63,293 nucleotides of DNA from NCBI GenBank assembly GCA_021199655.1, contig JAJQHQ010000076.1:1-63293 (forward strand), in the 5' to 3' direction. This DNA is from Lachnospiraceae bacterium. GTDB lineage: Bacteria; Bacillota; Clostridia; Lachnospirales; Lachnospiraceae. Each line of letters starts with the position of its first letter. The first letter of the stretch is position 1. The notes under the pieces were generated by a model. That model did not search any database, had not been told where the DNA came from, and saw only the letters and a program-made list of their open reading frames with translations. Below, piece by piece: positions 43,528-52,010 of this stretch. The position numbers and the translations under genes are program-made.

Positions 43528-44296
43528 GATACAGGATGCGTTCGCGCATGGAAAAGCCTTTATTCCTTTTATTACCTGCGGCGACCCGTCGCTGGAGACG
43601 ACGGAGCAGCTGGTCTACGCGATGGAACAGGCAGGAGCGGATCTGATCGAGCTGGGTATCCCGTTTTCCGACCCGACTGCGGAAGGTCCGGTGATCCAGG
43701 AGGCCAACAACCGCGCCCTGTCCGGCGGCGTGACGACAGACAAGATCTTCGATATGGTGAAAAAAATCCGCGCCAACACGCAGATCCCGATGGTATTTAT
43801 GACCTACGCAAACGTGGTTTTCTCCTATGGTATCGAGCGTTTTACAAAGACGGCGGCAGAGGTCGGGATGAACGGCATCATCCTTCCCGATGTTCCTTTT
43901 GAGGAAAAGGAAGAGTTCGCGGATGCGTGCCGCAGAAACGGACTGGCGCTGGTATCTCTGATCGCGCCGACAAGCCACGAACGGATTTCTCAGATTGCCT
44001 CGGCGGCGGAGGGCTTTATCTACTGTGTTTCCTCGCTGGGCGTGACCGGCGTCCGCAGTGAGATTACAACTGACATCGGCGAAATGGTGCGTCTGGTGCG
44101 CGCAGCGTCCGATATTCCCTGCGCGATCGGGTTCGGCATCTCCACGCAGGAGCAGGCCGCGAAGATGGCAAAAGACGCGGACGGCGTTATCGTCGGCTCG
44201 GCGATTGTGAAAATCTGCAAGGAATACGGCACGGACTGCGTGCCGAAGGTTGCGGAGTACGTAAAGAGCATGAAGGACGCAATCAGAGATTTATAA
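43520..44296 (+). CDS. trpA: Tryptophan synthase alpha chain
   Basis: A 258-residue alpha subunit that cleaves indole-3-glycerol phosphate. [19 protein letters not shown] and [19 protein letters not shown] hold the catalytic Glu and Asp (the latter in a Pro-Thr-Ala-Glu-Gly variant of the usual DPxADGP). [13 protein letters not shown] and [12 protein letters not shown] are standard. The ATG at 43520 follows GGGGAGGATATTT and overlaps the end of trpB. It is the last gene of the operon; no strong terminator follows. Confidence 0.96.
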   Translation: MSKIQDAFAHGKAFIPFITCGDPSLETTEQLVYAMEQAGADLIELGIPFSDPTAEGPVIQEANNRALSGGVTTDKIFDMVKKIRANTQIPMVFMTYANVVFSYGIERFTKTAAEVGMNGIILPDVPFEEKEEFADACRRNGLALVSLIAPTSHERISQIASAAEGFIYCVSSLGVTGVRSEITTDIGEMVRLVRAASDIPCAIGFGISTQEQAAKMAKDADGVIVGSAIVKICKEYGTDCVPKVAEYVKSMKDAIRDL

Positions 44297-44386
44297 GACT
44301 TATAAGGTTTATAAACTTATAAAAAATATTTGTCGGCAATGGAATGCTGCGTGAATGTAATTGTAAAGGGACAGAACAGTTACGCG

Positions 44387-44416
44387 TGAATATTTTTCTA
44401 CAGGCAGGTCATACTC
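44387..44416 (+). promoter_or_regulatory. Sigma-G/F-like promoter of the spore protein gene
   Basis: TGAATA (44387-44392), a 17-base spacer and CATACTC (44410-44416) match the forespore sigma pattern (TGAATA ... CATACTA). The gene downstream encodes a spore protein of the SASP type, which is a known sigma-G target. The -10 overlaps the left arm of an inverted repeat. Confidence 0.75.
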
Positions 44417-44479
44417 CAGAAAGAAACGCCCATTATTTACAGTTTGGAACGGATGGGCGCAGGAAAGGAGTATGACCTG
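44405..44479. repeat. 13-bp inverted repeat around the SASP leader
   Basis: CAGGTCATACTCC (44405-44417) and GGAGTATGACCTG (44467-44479) are perfect inverted arms, with an inner CGCCCAT / ATGGGCG (44427-44433 / 44453-44459). The left arm covers the -10 box; the right arm contains GGAG, the ribosome site of the SASP gene. Only read-through RNA from upstream would form the full stem and hide the ribosome site. Confidence 0.75.
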
Positions 44480-44482
44480 TTT

Positions 44483-44665
44483 ATGTCTGAAAAGAAGATT
44501 GACTGGAATAACCTCAGCCCGGATGACAAGCTGAAATATGAGATTGCCGAGGAGCTTGGACTTCTGGAGAAGGTAAAAACGTTGGGATGGAAATCTTTGA
44601 CCGCAAAGGAGACCGGCCGCATCGGCGGGCTGATGACAAGGAAGAAAAGAGAAATGAGGGAATGA
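44483..44665 (+). CDS. Small acid-soluble spore protein, alpha/beta (SspF-like) type
   Basis: A 60-residue protein with KYEIAEELGLLEKVKTLGWK followed by LTAKETGRIGGLMTRKK. KYEIAEELG fits the germination-protease cleavage motif (E-I-A-x-E) and the Gly-Gly-Leu-Met-Thr segment fits the DNA-binding end of alpha/beta SASPs. Such proteins coat spore DNA in the forespore. The ATG at 44483 is 12 bases from GGAG. A sigma-G-like promoter and a terminator frame the gene, which indicates that the host makes spores. Confidence 0.88.
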   Translation: MSEKKIDWNNLSPDDKLKYEIAEELGLLEKVKTLGWKSLTAKETGRIGGLMTRKKREMRE

Positions 44666-44678
44666 GGATAACAGGGGG

Positions 44679-44714
44679 CTGCCGGAATATGAAAATCCGG
44701 CAGCTTTTTTTTCT
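44679..44714 (+). terminator. Intrinsic terminator after the SASP gene
   Basis: GCTGCCGGA and TCCGGCAGC form a 9-bp perfect stem with a 9-base loop and TTTTTTTT beyond. Confidence 0.92.
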
Positions 44715-44867
44715 TTATTTAATAGGAAACTTTGTTCCTATAAAGAAAAAACTCCGCGAGGATGCGCATTTTTTTATTCAGCAGTTATATGAAAAAGAGA
44801 TAACCAGCTATCGGGAAATGGAATTTGACAAGATAAAAAAACAAGAGTATAATCACCCCATAAAACA

Positions 44868-44891
44868 TAGTATTCATACTAAAATACTATG
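44868..44891. promoter_or_regulatory. Inverted repeat, possible operator of the ABC/GST cluster
   Basis: CATAGTAT and ATACTATG form an 8-bp perfect inverted repeat with an 8-base spacer, 160 bases before the binding-protein gene. The spacing and symmetry suit a dimeric regulator. The surrounding 380-base spacer (44666-45049) contains this, a tiny reading frame and no other recognised element. Confidence 0.55.
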
Positions 44892-44906
44892 AAAAGGAGC
44901 GGACTT

Positions 44907-44981
44907 ATGAAAAGGTTTTTTTATCGGCAGGGGGACTTAGAGACTGTTGAAGATGACGGAGCGATATCTGTTTTCCGGTGA
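44907..44981 (+). CDS. Possible 24-residue leader peptide
   Basis: An ATG with AAAAGGAGC seven bases upstream opens a frame of 24 residues: MKRFFYRQGDLETVEDDGAI and four more, then TGA. The ribosome site is good and the frame ends 68 bases before the binding-protein gene. It could be a leader peptide or a small protein. With no homologues checked, this is tentative. Confidence 0.4.
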   Translation: MKRFFYRQGDLETVEDDGAISVFR

Positions 44982-45049
44982 TTTCCGGAGCAAACATACG
45001 GTTTTGAAGGTACAGAAAACTTCTGAAAAAAGAAAAGGAGAAGAACATC

Positions 45050-45961
45050 ATGACAAAGTGGAAAAATATTAAAAGAAACATTTATTTATTCGCAGGAGCT
45101 GCGCTTTTAACAGCAGCTCTGGCAGAAACCGGCCTGCAGGATACGCTCATTGTGTCAGCGGAAGAAGCAGCGTCTGAAACAGATGAGGAGATCGAGGTTA
45201 CCACTATTATTGCGGCGACTAAGGGCAGTCCTACTCCTTATATGACGATCGATGAAAACAATGAAGTGCAGGGAAGCGATATTGATATTATCAGAGCGGT
45301 GTTTGACAGGTTGCCGCAGTATGAACTGGAAATCATAGTGGCTGATGACCCCCTGACTGGTCTGACGAGCGGTCTTTATGACATCGCGGTCAATAACTAT
45401 GGATGGAGAGAGGAACGAGGGGAGACCTATTATTACAGCTATCCTTATAAGGTAAACTATGACGTGTATATCCAGAGGATCGACGATGAGCCATTGACCG
45501 GGCTTCAGGATCTGGCTGACAGAGGATATAAGATCGAAGTCGGCGCCGGTACATTGAAAGCAAGTGCGCTTGAAGCATGGAATGAGGAGAATCCGGATCA
45601 TCAGATTAATATTGTCTACTCCGAAGGAAACTTCCAGACAAAATTCCAGAACATCATTGACGGAAAGACAGATGTAGCGATTGACGACGGCCCGATTCTG
45701 GATACTCTGATCACTCAGTTCGGTATGGAGAACGATATCGTAGGCAACCCTATCGACGAAGATACCCAGAGCTTTATCAGTCCGTACAACGGAAACTACT
45801 TCCTGTTTGCAAAGGATGAGAACGGCGCGGCTCTTCGCGAAGAAGTAAATGAAGTGCTTAAGGAGCTGAAAGAAGACGGGACTCTGGCCGAGATTACAAC
45901 CGAGTATTTCGGACAGGATACCAGCCCTGATGAAGAAAATTATGAAACTACATTGAACTGA
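45050..45961 (+). CDS. Amino-acid ABC transporter binding protein (family 3)
   Basis: A 303-residue exported binding protein (SBP_bac_3), with a signal peptide (YLFAGAALLTAALAETG) and no obvious lipobox. The start TTIIAATKGSPTPYMTIDEN, GSDIDIIRAVFDRL and the later IIDGKTDVAIDDGPILDTLI match cystine/polar amino-acid binders. It delivers substrate to the permease encoded at 47312 and the ATPase encoded at 48058. An amidohydrolase gene separates it from them. The neighbours suggest that the ligand is a modified amino acid. Confidence 0.88.
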   Translation: MTKWKNIKRNIYLFAGAALLTAALAETGLQDTLIVSAEEAASETDEEIEVTTIIAATKGSPTPYMTIDENNEVQGSDIDIIRAVFDRLPQYELEIIVADDPLTGLTSGLYDIAVNNYGWREERGETYYYSYPYKVNYDVYIQRIDDEPLTGLQDLADRGYKIEVGAGTLKASALEAWNEENPDHQINIVYSEGNFQTKFQNIIDGKTDVAIDDGPILDTLITQFGMENDIVGNPIDEDTQSFISPYNGNYFLFAKDENGAALREEVNEVLKELKEDGTLAEITTEYFGQDTSPDEENYETTLN

Positions 45962-46035
45962 CTTGCAGTCAGTGTAACTGTGCGGCTGCCAAACAGTTAC
46001 CGGCCGGAGGATAATAGCGCGGAGGCACATGAGAG

Positions 46036-47319
46036 ATGAAGACCATAATTAAAAATGTAGCGGTTTTTGACGGAGAATCCCCCCGGATTCAGGAAGCGCA
46101 GAATCTTGTGATTACGGATAATCTGGTGACGGAAATCTTTTCGGGGGATTTTTCAGAGGAAAATTTTGATCAGATTATAGACGGACAGGGCCAATACGCA
46201 ATTCCGGGACTGGCAGACGCACATGTTCATCTGGGAAAGGTACATACCGATGATTCCAATCCGAGATACGACGCGATCATTGGTTCTGTAGTAGCGCAAA
46301 AACTGCTCGACCACGGGATCACTTCTGTACGCGACGCGGGCAGCATGACAGATGGACTAAAGCGGGCAATCGATGAGGGGACCATATGGGGTCCCCGAAT
46401 CTACCCGAGTATGGGCTATCTGTCTCAGACGTGCGGACACGGAGACAGTGATCAGGCGCATCAGAACAGAGACATTCAGTATCGTGCTCCGGCGGGAGTT
46501 GCGCTGTGCGACGGGATTGCCCAGTGCCGCCGGGCGGCAAGGGAACAGTTTTATCTGGGGGCCTCCCAGATCAAGATTATGGCAGGCGGCGGCATGAGCT
46601 CTACGTGCGATCCGGTGGAGACACTGCAGTTTTCCGAGGAAGAGATGAGGGCGATCGTAGAGACGGCATCCGACTACGGGAGCTATGTGATGGCGCATCT
46701 TTATACACCGAAATGTATGCAGCGGGCGATCCGCGCCGGGGTCAGGAGTCTGGAACATGGTCACTGGCTGGATGAGGAGACCGCGAAGATGATTCGCGAT
46801 ACGGATACGTTTCTGAATCCATGCCCGCAGTTTACACCTTTGGAAGCAAAATGGAATCACATGGGAAAATATGCGGATCAGGCTTACCCAAAACGCAGAA
46901 AAAGAAAACCGGGCGGAGATCTGGTCAAATCCCATATGCCGGAGACGACAGAACTGATCAATAAATATGACCTGAAGATTCTGTTTGGGACGGATCTGAT
47001 GATCACATACAATGAGTATGAGCCTCGGGAGAGCCTGGATTTTATGGAATATAAAAAGCGTTTTGGCTCTTATAAGGGGCTGCTGGCGGCTACTGGCAGA
47101 TTTCACGAATTGACAAAGCTTACAACGTATCAGAATCCGTATCCGGATGGGGATACGGGCGTGCTGCATATCAATTCCTATGCGGATATCGTTATTTTGA
47201 ATGGAAATCCCGTGGAGGATCTGGATGTTCTCGGTGACACAGAGAATATTCTTCTCGTCATGAAAGACGGGAAACTTTACAGGAACAGACTGGGAAAGGA
47301 TAAAAATACCAATGGCTAA
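46036..47319 (+). CDS. Amidohydrolase-superfamily metal-dependent hydrolase
   Basis: A 427-residue enzyme of the imidazolonepropionase/prolidase-like amidohydrolase group. The first metal site is ADAHVHLG (His-x-His), MAHLYTPKCMQRAI and LEHGHWLDEET supply further histidines, and GTDLMITYNEYEP the final Asp. The C-terminal beta domain ends in NPVEDLDVLGDTENILLVMK. It probably hydrolyses an amide or N-acyl bond of the imported compound. Its gene lies between the binding-protein and permease genes and overlaps the permease by eight bases, tying it to the transport pathway. Confidence 0.85.
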   Translation: MKTIIKNVAVFDGESPRIQEAQNLVITDNLVTEIFSGDFSEENFDQIIDGQGQYAIPGLADAHVHLGKVHTDDSNPRYDAIIGSVVAQKLLDHGITSVRDAGSMTDGLKRAIDEGTIWGPRIYPSMGYLSQTCGHGDSDQAHQNRDIQYRAPAGVALCDGIAQCRRAAREQFYLGASQIKIMAGGGMSSTCDPVETLQFSEEEMRAIVETASDYGSYVMAHLYTPKCMQRAIRAGVRSLEHGHWLDEETAKMIRDTDTFLNPCPQFTPLEAKWNHMGKYADQAYPKRRKRKPGGDLVKSHMPETTELINKYDLKILFGTDLMITYNEYEPRESLDFMEYKKRFGSYKGLLAATGRFHELTKLTTYQNPYPDGDTGVLHINSYADIVILNGNPVEDLDVLGDTENILLVMKDGKLYRNRLGKDKNTNG

Positions 47320-48061
47320 GTTATTTGATTTCAGGCAGGTATTCCAGAATATCCCGGAGCTGCTGACGTACCTTCCGATCACGCTGGAGCTGGCACTTCT
47401 CTCCATGCTTATGGGGCTGCTCCTCGGACTTGTCCTGGCGATTATCAAAATGAAAGAAGTGCCGGTTTTAAAACAGATTGCCGGATTTTTTGTTTCCCTG
47501 ATTCGTGGAACACCGGTACTGGTTCAGCTGTATATTGTGTATTTTGGAATACCGATGTTTTTTAAATATCTGAACCAGACGTATGGTACAAATTTTGCGG
47601 TGGCCAAAATCCCCGGCTTTGTGTATGCAGTGTTGGCTCTTGGACTGAACAACTCTGCCTTCAGCTCGGAGATGATACGATCCGCACTGATCAGTGTGGG
47701 GAATGGACAAATTGAGGCGGCTTATGCTCTGGGAATGAACTACTGGCAGGCTCTGAAGCGGATCATTTTACCGGAAGCGATCACGGTTGCGCTGCCAACA
47801 ATCGGGAATTCCCTGATCTCATCTGTAAAGGGGACGTCACTTGCGTTTACCTGCGCAGTGGTGGAAATGACCGCTCAGGGAAAGATCATAGGCGGAAGAA
47901 ATTATCGATATTTTGAGGTCTACTGTTCTCTGGCGATTATTTACTGGCTGGTAACGATTATCATTGAACGGGTGATAGGGCTGGCAGAGCAGAAGCTGGC
48001 AATTCCGGATCAGGTGGAGAATTTTATTCCTGAAAAGACAGAAAGTGGGAACCGCTCATGA
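47312..48061 (+). CDS. Amino-acid ABC transporter permease
   Basis: A 249-residue permease of the His/Glu/Gln/Arg (HisM/GlnP) type. The start PITLELALLSMLMGLLLGLV, the family motif FFVSLIRGTPVLVQL and the EAA-like loop AAYALGMNYWQALKRIILPE are typical. It should act as a homodimer with the ATPase encoded directly after it (four-base overlap). Overlaps on both sides show tight translational coupling in this operon. Confidence 0.92.
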   Translation: MAKLFDFRQVFQNIPELLTYLPITLELALLSMLMGLLLGLVLAIIKMKEVPVLKQIAGFFVSLIRGTPVLVQLYIVYFGIPMFFKYLNQTYGTNFAVAKIPGFVYAVLALGLNNSAFSSEMIRSALISVGNGQIEAAYALGMNYWQALKRIILPEAITVALPTIGNSLISSVKGTSLAFTCAVVEMTAQGKIIGGRNYRYFEVYCSLAIIYWLVTIIIERVIGLAEQKLAIPDQVENFIPEKTESGNRS

Positions 48062-48828
48062 GCTTTATAGAGATTAAAAATCTGAAAAAGAAATTCAAGA
48101 ATAATGTCGTTCTGAACGGGATTGACCTCAATATTGAGAAAGGCGACGTGATCGGTATCATTGGTCCGTCAGGCACAGGCAAATCAACCCTGCTCCGCTG
48201 CCTGAACCAGCTTGAGATTCCGGAGCAGGGGACGATCAAAATCGACGGCAAAGAGATGGATCTGTCTTCAGAACGCAATAAGACAAACACGCAGGAACTC
48301 CGCAAAAGCTCCGGTATGGTGTTTCAGCAGTTTAATCTTTTTGAGAGGAAGACGGCGCTTGGGAATGTGGAGGAAGGCCTGATCGTTGTACAGAAAAAAT
48401 CAAAAGAAGAAGCCAGAAGGATAGCTCTGGAGGAACTGGAACGTGTCGGGATGACAGCATGGGCTCAGCATTATCCGAGGCATATGTCCGGCGGGCAGCA
48501 GCAGCGTGTTGCCATCGCCCGCGCACTTGCAATGAAACCGCGTCTTTTGCTTCTGGATGAGCCGACCTCTGCGTTGGATCCGGAGATGGTGGGAGAAGTG
48601 CTGGATGTGATCAGGGAGATTGCGAACGAAGGGTTTACGATGCTTCTGGTCTCCCATGAAATGGCTTTTGTGCGAAATGTATCGAACCGTGTGATGTTTA
48701 TGGACGGGGGAGTTATTGTCGAGGATGGGACGCCGGCCGAGGTGTTTACCCGTCCTAAGAATGAAAGAACAAAGGAATTTTTATCAAAAATGCATATGCT
48801 GGAGAACACACCGGAATATTATATCTGA
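48058..48828 (+). CDS. Amino-acid ABC transporter ATP-binding protein
   Basis: A 256-residue GlnQ/ArtP-type ATPase. Walker A is GPSGTGKSTLLRC, the Q-loop MVFQQFNLF, the signature MSGGQQQRVAIARALA and Walker B LLLLDEPTSALDPE. It powers the amino-acid importer of the cluster. The start overlaps the permease stop by four bases (ATGA). It is followed by the GST-like gene after 69 bases. Confidence 0.94.
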   Translation: MSFIEIKNLKKKFKNNVVLNGIDLNIEKGDVIGIIGPSGTGKSTLLRCLNQLEIPEQGTIKIDGKEMDLSSERNKTNTQELRKSSGMVFQQFNLFERKTALGNVEEGLIVVQKKSKEEARRIALEELERVGMTAWAQHYPRHMSGGQQQRVAIARALAMKPRLLLLDEPTSALDPEMVGEVLDVIREIANEGFTMLLVSHEMAFVRNVSNRVMFMDGGVIVEDGTPAEVFTRPKNERTKEFLSKMHMLENTPEYYI

Positions 48829-48897
48829 GAGAAATGTTCACGATTGTTTCAGATGCAGTTTCTTCAGAAAGGTGCAGAATAACAGGAGGATAAGGAT

Positions 48898-50196
48898 ATG
48901 GCATTTCAGGGATGCGGTTTGAACGCTCATCAGGAAGAGGAGCGGAGAGCAAAGGAAAATGAAGTGAAGGAGCTGACAAATCAGGAAGGAGCTGACCTCT
49001 ATACGGATGAGGAAGCGGAAACCCATGCGAGGGAGGTTGGCGTCTCGCCGAGACCGAGAGAGACCCGGGTTGAAATTGATGAGAGAGGGGCATTTGTCCG
49101 TCAGCCGAATGCGTTCAGTGTCGGATTTGGAGAAAAAGAAGGAGAATGGGAAGCCGAGAAAGGACGGTACCGCATATTTTGGGCAACCGGCTGCAACTGG
49201 TCGAATCGTCCGATCATTGCCCGGGATCTCCTCGGGCTGCAGGATGTCATCAGTGACCAGCTGGTCAGCCATTCTGGTCAATCGAACAAATACGGCTGGG
49301 GATTCCCGGATAAGCCTGGACACAAGGACCCAGCGACAGGGGCATATTTCCTTTCGGAATTTTACAAAAACGCGAATCCTGATTTTAAGGGCAGAGCGAC
49401 AACTCCTACTCTGGTTGATGTGGAAAAAAGGATTGCGGTCAATAATGACTATCACCGGCTGACGAATTATATTGAGGTACAGTTCCGCAAATTCCAGCCG
49501 GAGGATGCGCCGGATCTCTATCCAAAGGCGTACCGTCGGGAGATTGACCAGTTCAATGACTGGCTCTTCCCGCATATTAACAACGGGCATTACCGCATGG
49601 CATTCTGCCAGTCCTATGAGGCTTACCAGGAAGCGTTCGATGATTTTTATGATTCCATGGATAAACTGGATGAGAGACTCTCAAAGAATCGTTTTCTGTT
49701 TGGTGATTACATCACTGATCCGGATATCCGCTTTTATGTGACACTGGTTCGTTGGGATCTGGGGTATTACCGCAATATCGGCCCGACAAAGCATCGTATC
49801 GTCGATTATCCGAATATCTGGCCGTACGTAAGGGAACTTTACAGCATCCCTGCCTTCCATCAGGTAGGCTTCCTGGAAGATCAGGCGAATCGTTTCCATA
49901 AAGAGGGGGAGGATTCACGACCGTTCCGTGATTATATGTCAAGGATTGCGTGGCAGGCAGACTATGAGAAAATATGGGCGCCTGACCATGATTCTAGGAA
50001 AAAACTCTCGAATCATCCGGATGAGCTCTTCCTGCGTCATCCGGCAGGAGAAACTGCGGAGGACTATCAGAGCGAGATCAGTCCGTCTCCCTGGAATCGC
50101 CCGGCCGAGTCGGACCGTGATCCGTCGAATCCGGCCAATAGTCCGCTGGATGTCGATGCCTCTGTCAACCCGCTGAAAGGGAAGATTGACGCATAG
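48898..50196 (+). CDS. Glutathione S-transferase homologue (Xi class, ECM4/YqjG type)
   Basis: A 432-residue protein of the glutathionyl-hydroquinone reductase (Xi class GST) type. YRIFWATGCNWSNRPIIARD holds the presumed catalytic Cys (WATGCNWSNR, a variant of the usual CPWAHR), followed by the family's GWGFPDKPGHKDPATG and TTPTLVDVEKRIAVNND. The C-terminal helical domain has RFLFGDYITDPDIRFY. Such enzymes remove glutathione or another thiol from quinone conjugates. N- and C-terminal extensions are unusual. Many clostridia lack glutathione, so another thiol substrate is likely. It lies in a modified-amino-acid uptake operon. Confidence 0.82.
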   Translation: MAFQGCGLNAHQEEERRAKENEVKELTNQEGADLYTDEEAETHAREVGVSPRPRETRVEIDERGAFVRQPNAFSVGFGEKEGEWEAEKGRYRIFWATGCNWSNRPIIARDLLGLQDVISDQLVSHSGQSNKYGWGFPDKPGHKDPATGAYFLSEFYKNANPDFKGRATTPTLVDVEKRIAVNNDYHRLTNYIEVQFRKFQPEDAPDLYPKAYRREIDQFNDWLFPHINNGHYRMAFCQSYEAYQEAFDDFYDSMDKLDERLSKNRFLFGDYITDPDIRFYVTLVRWDLGYYRNIGPTKHRIVDYPNIWPYVRELYSIPAFHQVGFLEDQANRFHKEGEDSRPFRDYMSRIAWQADYEKIWAPDHDSRKKLSNHPDELFLRHPAGETAEDYQSEISPSPWNRPAESDRDPSNPANSPLDVDASVNPLKGKIDA

Positions 50197-50231
50197 GACG
50201 GAAGATGGAAACCTGCTTCTGTTAAATCTGA

Positions 50232-50286
50232 ATCATGCTCCGCTAAGGGAATCACTCTGCGTGCAGTACAAAGAGCGGAGCATGAT
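50232..50286 (+). other. 13-bp inverted repeat in the GST-GNAT spacer
   Basis: ATCATGCTCCGCT (50232-50244) and AGCGGAGCATGAT (50274-50286) are perfect inverted arms with a 29-base loop and no T-run. In RNA it would form a strong stem just upstream of the GNAT ribosome site and may tune expression or process the mRNA. Confidence 0.6.
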
Positions 50287-50303
50287 GAAAAGAGGAAAAT
50301 ACG

Positions 50304-50801
50304 ATGGAAATTTACAGAATCATTAAGGGACAGGCGACCCCGCCATGGCTTTATAAAGCCTATGATTATGCGAGGATGGATGCTTTTGTCTTTGGACAGA
50401 ATATCCCCGTTGAGAGCGAATATTCGCATGATGAGCCGGACGAAGAACTGGAGGCGATTGTGATCACGGATGATCATAAGCCCGTCGGCGGCTGCCGGAT
50501 CACGTATCCCAGACCTGGGATCGGCAAAATTGGCCGTGTCTGTGTGACCCGCGAACGTCAGCGGACCGGTATAGGAAGGATCCTGGTAAAGGAAGCAGAG
50601 AAATGGATAAAGGAAAATGGGTATACTCATATCGTGATCAACTCACAGGACAGAGCTGCCGGATTTTATCGGAAATGCGGATATGTGCTGGTGCCGGGGG
50701 CAGATCCGGGAATTTATGAGAACTATCAGCATCCAAAAGGGGAAGCACGCCCAAATCTCGGGTTTACCTGCGTCCTTGTTGAAAAATTTCTTGAAGAATA
50801 A
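50304..50801 (+). CDS. GNAT-family N-acetyltransferase
   Basis: A 165-residue GNAT protein. The acetyl-CoA binding motif A reads IGRVCVTRERQRTGIGRILV (R-x-x-G-x-G type) and VINSQDRAAGFYRKCGYVLV is the B motif. It should transfer an acetyl group to an amine. The position at the end of the transport/amidohydrolase/GST cluster recalls Bacillus clusters in which an imported S-modified cysteine is N-acetylated, cleaved and deacetylated. The gene has its own ribosome site and lies 107 bases after the GST gene. Confidence 0.87.
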   Translation: MEIYRIIKGQATPPWLYKAYDYARMDAFVFGQNIPVESEYSHDEPDEELEAIVITDDHKPVGGCRITYPRPGIGKIGRVCVTRERQRTGIGRILVKEAEKWIKENGYTHIVINSQDRAAGFYRKCGYVLVPGADPGIYENYQHPKGEARPNLGFTCVLVEKFLEE

Positions 50802-51000
50802 GGATCGCACTGCTGTCTTAATGAAAAATAAAACGGTAAGTTGCAGACTTTCAAATATGTTTTCACCTTTCATCCAGACCACCAATGTACTATAATCTGG
50901 ACGTTGTCTTTTTGCTAAAAATCTGATAAGATGATTTGAATTTGAGAAAAACGTGATAAGGAATTCAGCAGTTACGTTAGGACACAGAAAGGCACCAGAT

Positions 51001-51996
51001 ATGAAATCCCTGAATGAAGACATCAAAAACAAAAGCTTCCGCCCGGTCTATCTTTTGTATGGCGAGGAAGCCTATCTGAAAAACAGATATAAAAAGAGGC
51101 TTCATGACGCGATCCTGCCGGACGGGGATACGATGAATTTCAGTGCTTATATGGGCAAGGGGATTGATGTAAAAGGGGTGATCGATCAGGCGGAGACCAT
51201 GCCGTTTTTTGCGGAGCACCGCCTGATCCAGATTGAAGACAGTGGGTTTTTCAAAAACGCCTGTCCGGAGCTGGCGGAGTATCTGCCGCAGATGCCGCAG
51301 GAGACGATCTTCGTTTTTGTGGAGAGTGAGGTAGATAAGCGCGGGAAACTCTTTAAACGGGTGAAGGATGCCGGCCGCGTCGTCGAGATGGGACGGCAGG
51401 ATGCACGCACTCTGACGACCTGGGTGCTTGGTACCGTGAAAAAGGATGGGAAAAAGATCACGCAGGATGCTCTTTCCCGTTTTCTGGAGCTGACAGGCGA
51501 CGATATGGAGAACATTGATCATGAACTGGAAAAGCTGCTCTGTTATACACTGGACGGCGACGCGATCGCCCGGGAGGCTGTCGAGGCAGTCTGCACCGGG
51601 ACGACGGAGGATCAGATTTTTAAGATGATCGATGCCATGACACAGAAGCAGCAGCGTCTGGCGCTGGATCTGTATTATGATCTGCTGTCACTGAAGGTTC
51701 CGCCGATGCGGATCCTGTTTCTGATTGCCCGGCAGTTTAATCAGATGCTGCAGGTAAAGGACCTGCGGGATCAGGGACTGGACGACCGTGTGATTGCCTC
51801 TAAGGCGGGTATGGCTCCTTTCGTGGCAAAGCGGGTAGTCTCGCAGGCCGCGCATTTTTCAAAGGAAGCGCTGCGCCAGGGGGTGGAGGACTGCGTGGAA
51901 GCTGAGACATCAGTTAAGACCGGACGCCTGAATGACCAGTTGGCGGTGGAGATGCTGCTGGTGAAATTCAGTGAGCGGCCGGACCGTGGGCAGTGA
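51001..51996 (+). CDS. holA: DNA polymerase III subunit delta
   Basis: A 331-residue clamp-loader subunit. The start PVYLLYGEEAYLKNRYKKRL is the classical HolA signature, with later ETMPFFAEHRLIQIEDSGFF, and the helical C-terminal part (RILFLIARQFNQMLQVKDL) matches. It opens the beta clamp for DNA replication together with the tau/gamma and delta-prime subunits. The ATG at 51001 has AAAGG upstream. It is a single gene here. Confidence 0.94.
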   Translation: MKSLNEDIKNKSFRPVYLLYGEEAYLKNRYKKRLHDAILPDGDTMNFSAYMGKGIDVKGVIDQAETMPFFAEHRLIQIEDSGFFKNACPELAEYLPQMPQETIFVFVESEVDKRGKLFKRVKDAGRVVEMGRQDARTLTTWVLGTVKKDGKKITQDALSRFLELTGDDMENIDHELEKLLCYTLDGDAIAREAVEAVCTGTTEDQIFKMIDAMTQKQQRLALDLYYDLLSLKVPPMRILFLIARQFNQMLQVKDLRDQGLDDRVIASKAGMAPFVAKRVVSQAAHFSKEALRQGVEDCVEAETSVKTGRLNDQLAVEMLLVKFSERPDRGQ

Positions 51997-52010
51997 TCTG
52001 TGTCACTTTT

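Noticed and set aside
44587-44892. 101-residue frame overlapping the SASP gene
   Set aside because: It reads through the terminator of the SASP gene in another frame, so it is a shadow.
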